Part shown: positions 33,806 to 37,348 of the stretch, piece by piece
Numbering within the stretch: position 1 is the first letter of the stretch
How the letters are laid out: each line of letters begins with the position of its first letter
NCBI GenBank assembly: GCA_018385135.1
Contig: JAHAWY010000055.1
Span: 1-37,348 of the forward strand
Source of the DNA: Oscillospiraceae bacterium
GTDB lineage: Bacteria; Bacillota; Clostridia; Oscillospirales; Oscillospiraceae
Length of the DNA: 37,348 nucleotides
Reading direction: 5' to 3'
Program-made: the position numbers and the translations under genes
Notes under the pieces: model-generated
Told to the model about the DNA's origin: nothing
The model's input: only the letters and a program-made list of their open reading frames with translations
Databases searched by the model: none

Positions 33806-35164
33806 TCATGCGTTCTTCAGAAATTCAACGATCTCCTCAAACGCCTGACTGTGGCTTGCCTTTACCAAAACCGCGTCGCCGCTTTCCAGCAGCTCCGGCA
33901 GCTTTTCAAAAAGCGCCTGCTTGTCGGCAAAGTGGAGAGCGCTTGCCCCGGCGTCCGCCGCGCCCGCGGCAGTGTTTTCCGAAAGCGCACCGCAGGCGAT
34001 AACAAGGTCGATGCCGCGCTTTGCGGCGTGCTCGCCTGTTTGCCGGTGAAGCTGCGGCGAATTGCCGCCAAGCTCGCCCATATCGCCCAAAATCGCTACG
34101 CGGCGGCAGCTAAGCATTGCAAGCGAGTCAAGCGCTGAGGCGGTGGAGGTGGGATTTGCGTTGTAGCAGTCGTCGATTATGGTAAGCCGGTCTGTTTGCA
34201 CTATTCCCGCGCGGCTGCCGACTGGACGATATGCCGCAATGCCTGCCGCTATCTCGAAATCGGTCAGCCCCGCCGCAATGCCAACTGCCGCTCCGCCGAG
34301 CGCGGCTGTTACCATATGCACGCCGAAGCTGTTGATCTTGACCGCAAAGCGGCGCTGTCCGGCAACAATATCAAGCTCCATGCCGTCCGTTCCCAAAACA
34401 CGCACGTTTTCGGCGCGCACGTCGCAGTCTTTCGCTACGCCGTAACGGCAAAGCCTTTGCCTGCAAGTGAGCTTTTGCAGGGTCGCGTCGTCGCCGTTTA
34501 CAAAAACCGTGCCGTCGTCGGGAAGGAAATCCAGCATCTCCGTTTTAGCGCGCAGCACCCCGTCAAAATCGCCCAGAAATTCAAGATGAGCCGAGCCAAC
34601 GGCGGTGTAAAGCGCCATGTCCGGGCGAACTATCTCGCCGAGCCTGCGCATCTCGCCAAAGTGCGAAATGCCCATCTCGACGACTGCCAGCTCGCATTGC
34701 TCGTCAATGCCCAAAAGCGTAAGCGGAACGCCCAGCTCATTGTTGAAATTGCCGCTCGTTTTATGCACGCGGTATTTTTGAGACAGCACGGAAAACGCCA
34801 TTTCCTTAGCCGTTGTTTTGCCGACGCTGCCCGTGATGCCAAGGATTTTCACGTTTAGGCGGCTTCGGTAATATGCTGCCAGATCGCCGAGCGCGCGCAC
34901 AGTATCGTCAACGACGATAACGGGCATCGTGCAGCAGCAGGGAATGTGCTGGGCAAGCGCGCAGATAGCGCCCTGCTTTGCCGCTTTGTCTATATAGCTG
35001 TGACCGTCCGTACGCTCGCCCTTGATGGCGGCAAAAAGGCAGCCCTCGCCTGCGCTGCGGCTATCGCTCGTTACAAAGCTTATCTCCCGCGTCAAAAAAC
35101 GCCTGTCGCCGTGGTATTCGCCGCCAACGGCGGTAACAATGTTGTTCAAGGTCAAATCCTTCAT
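33806..35164 (-). CDS. murF: UDP-MurNAc-tripeptide-D-Ala-D-Ala ligase
   Basis: A 452-residue Mur ligase that adds D-Ala-D-Ala to the UDP-MurNAc-tripeptide, the last cytosolic step of peptidoglycan precursor synthesis. VTSDSRSAGEGCLFAAIKG is the substrate-binding N-domain, ILGITGSVGKTTAKEM the ATP loop, TSGNFNNELGVPLTLL and VVEMGISHFGEM the central domain, and DDCYNANPTSTASAL and ILGDMGELG the C-terminal domain. GAAAGGATC lies before the ATG. It lies 63 bases downstream of ddl, which makes its dipeptide substrate. Confidence 0.96.
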   Translation of the reverse strand: MKDLTLNNIVTAVGGEYHGDRRFLTREISFVTSDSRSAGEGCLFAAIKGERTDGHSYIDKAAKQGAICALAQHIPCCCTMPVIVVDDTVRALGDLAAYYRSRLNVKILGITGSVGKTTAKEMAFSVLSQKYRVHKTSGNFNNELGVPLTLLGIDEQCELAVVEMGISHFGEMRRLGEIVRPDMALYTAVGSAHLEFLGDFDGVLRAKTEMLDFLPDDGTVFVNGDDATLQKLTCRQRLCRYGVAKDCDVRAENVRVLGTDGMELDIVAGQRRFAVKINSFGVHMVTAALGGAAVGIAAGLTDFEIAAGIAAYRPVGSRAGIVQTDRLTIIDDCYNANPTSTASALDSLAMLSCRRVAILGDMGELGGNSPQLHRQTGEHAAKRGIDLVIACGALSENTAAGAADAGASALHFADKQALFEKLPELLESGDAVLVKASHSQAFEEIVEFLKNA

Positions 35165-35190
35165 CTGCAGATCCTTTCGGAATAAATGCC

Positions 35191-35217
35191 AAAACGACCA
35201 CGGTAAAATGGTCGTTT
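35191..35217 (-). terminator. Weak hairpin between ddl and murF
   Basis: On the minus strand a 9-bp stem (35217-35209 with 35200-35192) around eight bases, followed by only one further T and mixed sequence. It could attenuate readthrough from ddl into murF or act as an mRNA processing hairpin. Confidence 0.45.
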
Positions 35218-35227
35218 AAGACTGTGT

Positions 35228-36262
35228 TTACTTGTATTTTTTCATCGAGACCGCTATCAGCTCGTCGCAAAGCTCGCCATAGCTCATGCCCTGTGCCTGC
35301 GCCATCTGCGGAACAAGGCTCGTGGGAGTCATGCCCGGAAGCGTGTTTGCCTCAAGACAGTACAGCAGACCCTCGCCGTCCATAAGAAAATCGACGCGGC
35401 AGTAAGAGTCTATCATCAGGCAGTCGTTAACGCGCTCGCTCAAGCGCTGAACCTCGGCTGTTTTCTCCTCCCCGATGGGGGCCGGGCACAGCTCGGTGGT
35501 AGCGCCTGCCTGATATTTGTTTTTGTAGTCGTAAAAGCCCTCCTTGGGGATGATCTCGATAACGGGCATAGCCTTGCCGTCGATAACTCCGCAGGTCAGC
35601 TCGCGCCCGGATATGTATTGCTCAACGATAACGCCGCGCTCGTACTTAAAGGCAAGAGCAAGCGCCGCGTCATACTCGTCGCGGCTGCGAACGATTGAAG
35701 TGCCAACGCTTGAACCGCCGGAGCAGGGCTTGACGACGCAGGGGAAGCCAACGTCCTCATAGGGTGCTTGGTCGGCATAAACGGTTATGCCGCGCGGTGT
35801 GCGGATGCCGCCTTGCAAAAACAGCTCCTTTGAGATGCTTTTGTTCATCGCCAAGGCGCTGCCGAGGTATCCGCTGCCTGTGTATTTGATGCCGTGAACG
35901 TCAAAGGTTGCCTGAAGCTTACCGTTTTCGCCCTCCTCGCCGTGCAGAGCGAGAAAAACGATATCCGCCGCCCGGCAGATCTCGATAACATTACTGCCGA
36001 GGACGCTGCTGCTTGCCTGAGTGCGCTGCGCTTTCACCTTTTGCAGATCCGGTTCATGCTCACCGACAGAAATGACCTCATCCTTATGCTCACGAAGGAA
36101 AAGCTCCTCCGGCTTATCGTATTGTTCGGTGCAGCCGAAAAAAGAGTCCATCAGCAGAACCTTATGCCCGCGCTCACGCAGGGCGTTGGCAACCAGCGTG
36201 CCGCCGGTGATGGAAACATCCCTCTCAGCGCTCAAGCCTCCGCACAAAACTACTATATTCAT
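35228..36262 (-). CDS. ddl: D-alanine--D-alanine ligase
   Basis: A 344-residue ATP-grasp ligase that makes D-Ala-D-Ala for MurF. VVLCGGLSAERDVSI is the N-terminal motif, followed by VVKPCSGGSSVGTS for ATP binding and the omega loop FYDYKNKYQAGATTE. The metal/ATP residues lie in CRVDFLMDGEGLLYCLEANT and LPGMTPTSLVPQMA. The omega-loop YDYKNKY is that of ordinary D-Ala-D-Ala enzymes. AAGGAGG lies before the ATG, and a good promoter lies upstream. Confidence 0.96.
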   Translation of the reverse strand: MNIVVLCGGLSAERDVSITGGTLVANALRERGHKVLLMDSFFGCTEQYDKPEELFLREHKDEVISVGEHEPDLQKVKAQRTQASSSVLGSNVIEICRAADIVFLALHGEEGENGKLQATFDVHGIKYTGSGYLGSALAMNKSISKELFLQGGIRTPRGITVYADQAPYEDVGFPCVVKPCSGGSSVGTSIVRSRDEYDAALALAFKYERGVIVEQYISGRELTCGVIDGKAMPVIEIIPKEGFYDYKNKYQAGATTELCPAPIGEEKTAEVQRLSERVNDCLMIDSYCRVDFLMDGEGLLYCLEANTLPGMTPTSLVPQMAQAQGMSYGELCDELIAVSMKKYK

Positions 36263-36312
36263 ATTGTGCCTCCTTGAAATAAACTTCTGTTAGGCAATAA
36301 AATATGTAATGT

Positions 36313-36341
36313 AGTATAGCACAAATGTACTGCATAGGCAA
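36313..36341 (-). promoter_or_regulatory. SigA promoter of ddl-murF
   Basis: On the minus strand TTGCCT (36341-36336) and TATACT (36318-36313) with a 17-base spacer, about 50 bases before the ddl start. Confidence 0.75.
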
Positions 36342-36399
36342 ACGAAATTTGCTCTCCGCCCGGCAAATATCGGCTGTGAGCGTCTAAAACACCCTTGCA

Positions 36400-36441
36400 G
36401 TCTTTCGCTCCGCCGGATATTTCATCGGCGGAGCGAAAGAC
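36400..36441. repeat. Perfect 16-bp inverted repeat, 10-base loop
   Basis: GTCTTTCGCTCCGCCG (36400-36415) and its exact complement (36426-36441) in the gap between ddl and the flagellin gene. Neither strand is followed by a T run, so it is not a standard terminator. It could be an operator, a mobile miniature repeat or a second mRNA end structure for flagellin. Confidence 0.8.
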
Positions 36442-36480
36442 AGTGCGCCGGGCTTTGCGCGGTGGAATAAAAGGGCAATA

Positions 36481-36506
36481 AAAAAGACCCCCGAGGGGGT
36501 CTTTTT
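36481..36506 (-). terminator. Terminator of the flagellin gene
   Basis: A perfect stem with a GACCCCC core and five or more T on the minus strand, 17 bases after the flagellin stop. Confidence 0.9.
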
Positions 36507-36522
36507 GCGATAAGATGAGCGA

Positions 36523-37348
36523 TTACTGGAGGAGCTGGAGGATGGACTGGGGCTGCTGATTTGCCTGCGCCAGCATTGCCTGAGCTGCCTGAGTAAGGAT
36601 GTTCATCTTGGTGTAGTTCATCATTTCCTTAGCCATATCTGTATCACGGATACGAGAGTTAGCTGCGGTCATGTTCTCGTTGGTGGTGTCGAGGTTGTTG
36701 ATGGTGTACTCAAGTCTGTTCTGGAGAGCACCGAGGTTTGCACGGTTGGTGGAAACCTTGTTGATGGCGTTCTTGATGGTGTCGATTGCGTTGCCTGCCG
36801 CACTCTGAGAGGAAACGTCGAGAGAGTTGATGCCAAGACCCTCGGCGGTCAGGTTGTCAACGGAGACCTTAACATGGTTAAAATCAGCGTTGGTGTCGCC
36901 GACCTGAAGCTTCAGACCTGCGGACTGGGATACCGCAACAGCTTCGGAGGCTGCGCCTGTGGTGTCGTTGGTGATGGTAACCTTGCTTGTGTCTGCGTCA
37001 ACAGTGTAGCCGGCTTCGGTTACAACGCCTGCAATGGCGGTAGCAATTTCATCGGCTGTGGAATCAGCGGCGATCTCGATAGCGGTGTTGCCGTCGGCGG
37101 CTGCATCGCCGGTCTTGACGTATTCATAGGTGGTGTTGCCGACCTTGAGGGTAGTGCCGAGAAGATCGGAGCCGGTCTTGTTGGCGAAGTCAAGGGTGGT
37201 AACAGCGCCTGTTGCAGCCGAATCGACAGTGGGATCTTCGCCGGGGGCGGTTTGAGCGGCTGCGTTTGCGGTTACTTTACCAGTACCGGTAACATTAATT
37301 GTGGGTGCAGTACCGGACTGAGCCGCGTTCTTGTTTGCTGTGTATACG
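36523..37348 (-). CDS. hag: Flagellin, C-terminal part (cut by the window edge)
   Basis: The last 274 codons of a flagellin gene on the minus strand; the start lies outside the window. The terminal D0/D1 region is diagnostic: IDTIKNAINKVSTNRANLGA, QNRLEYTINNLDTTNENMTA, SRIRDTDMAKEMMNYTKMNI, and the end AQANQQPQSILQLLQ. Before it lies an Ala/Thr/Gly-rich variable region (approximately the first 150 codons here) with no Cys or Trp, forming the exposed filament surface, where glycosylation would be expected if present. It implies a motile host. Promoter and N-terminus not visible. Confidence 0.95.
   Translation of the reverse strand, partial: VYTANKNAAQSGTAPTINVTGTGKVTANAAAQTAPGEDPTVDSAATGAVTTLDFANKTGSDLLGTTLKVGNTTYEYVKTGDAAADGNTAIEIAADSTADEIATAIAGVVTEAGYTVDADTSKVTITNDTTGAASEAVAVSQSAGLKLQVGDTNADFNHVKVSVDNLTAEGLGINSLDVSSQSAAGNAIDTIKNAINKVSTNRANLGALQNRLEYTINNLDTTNENMTAANSRIRDTDMAKEMMNYTKMNILTQAAQAMLAQANQQPQSILQLLQ

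Noticed and set aside
1..37348. CRISPR array, insertion sequence or prophage
   Set aside because: No regularly spaced repeats, transposase, integrase or phage structural genes were seen on either strand.

Overview
The window looks like a chromosomal segment of a motile, low-oxygen Firmicute of class Clostridia, most likely Oscillospirales/Ruminococcaceae-like. Clues are the ylxM-ffh-rpsP-khpA-rimM-trmD gene order, a type II pantothenate kinase, a T-box leader, a GTP-type PEP carboxykinase, a minimal SmsCB-type Fe-S assembly pair, DUF5685 and YmfF/YmfH-type proteins, strong Shine-Dalgarno sites and SigA-type promoters, and a flagellin gene at the right edge. The lineage is inferred from gene content; no rRNA gene is present.

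Layout. 1-436 has no convincing protein gene and holds two leftward terminators. 437-670 is a leftward tRNA-Tyr/tRNA-Thr operon with its promoter. 701-2839 reads rightward: a small unknown protein overlapping a sigma-region-4 HTH protein, a lipoprotein GH25 lysozyme and a CDP-alcohol phosphatidyltransferase. 2910-14209 reads leftward: a coiled-coil protein, lgt, an M16 peptidase pair (ymfH/ymfF) and a very large cyclic beta-1,2-glucan synthase-like gene broken into two ORFs by a -1 frame change. 14292-20440 is the rightward SRP/ribosome-maturation block ylxM-ffh-rpsP-khpA, then rimM-trmD-coaW-GNAT-rsmA. 20495-27444 reads leftward: gpsA, a stand-alone trpB under a T-box, proB-proA and a beta-CASP metallo-hydrolase. 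27728-29642 is smsC-smsB plus a TSCPD protein. 29733-31668 is a leftward three-gene module: a zinc-ribbon membrane protein, DUF5685 and a J-domain protein with a C-terminal cysteine string. 31882-33723 is pckA with an early stop. 33806-36341 is ddl-murF (leftward), and 36523 to the edge is the 3' part of a flagellin gene.

How the genes work together. Several blocks serve the envelope: lgt, ddl, murF, the GH25 lipoprotein, the phospholipid enzyme, gpsA and the glucan synthase. Another block serves translation and protein targeting: ffh, rpsP, rimM, trmD, rsmA and the tRNAs, with ymfF/ymfH perhaps acting in EF-P modification. The rest covers amino-acid supply (trpB, proBA), CoA, Fe-S clusters and PEP metabolism.

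Most worth a second look are the split glucan synthase, the in-frame stop 23 codons before the natural end of pckA, the J-protein/DUF5685/zinc-ribbon module (DUF5685 carries two Asp-rich motifs reminiscent of squalene/phytoene synthases), the TSCPD protein in the Fe-S operon, and an unexplained structured leader before gpsA. No CRISPR array, IS element or prophage was seen.
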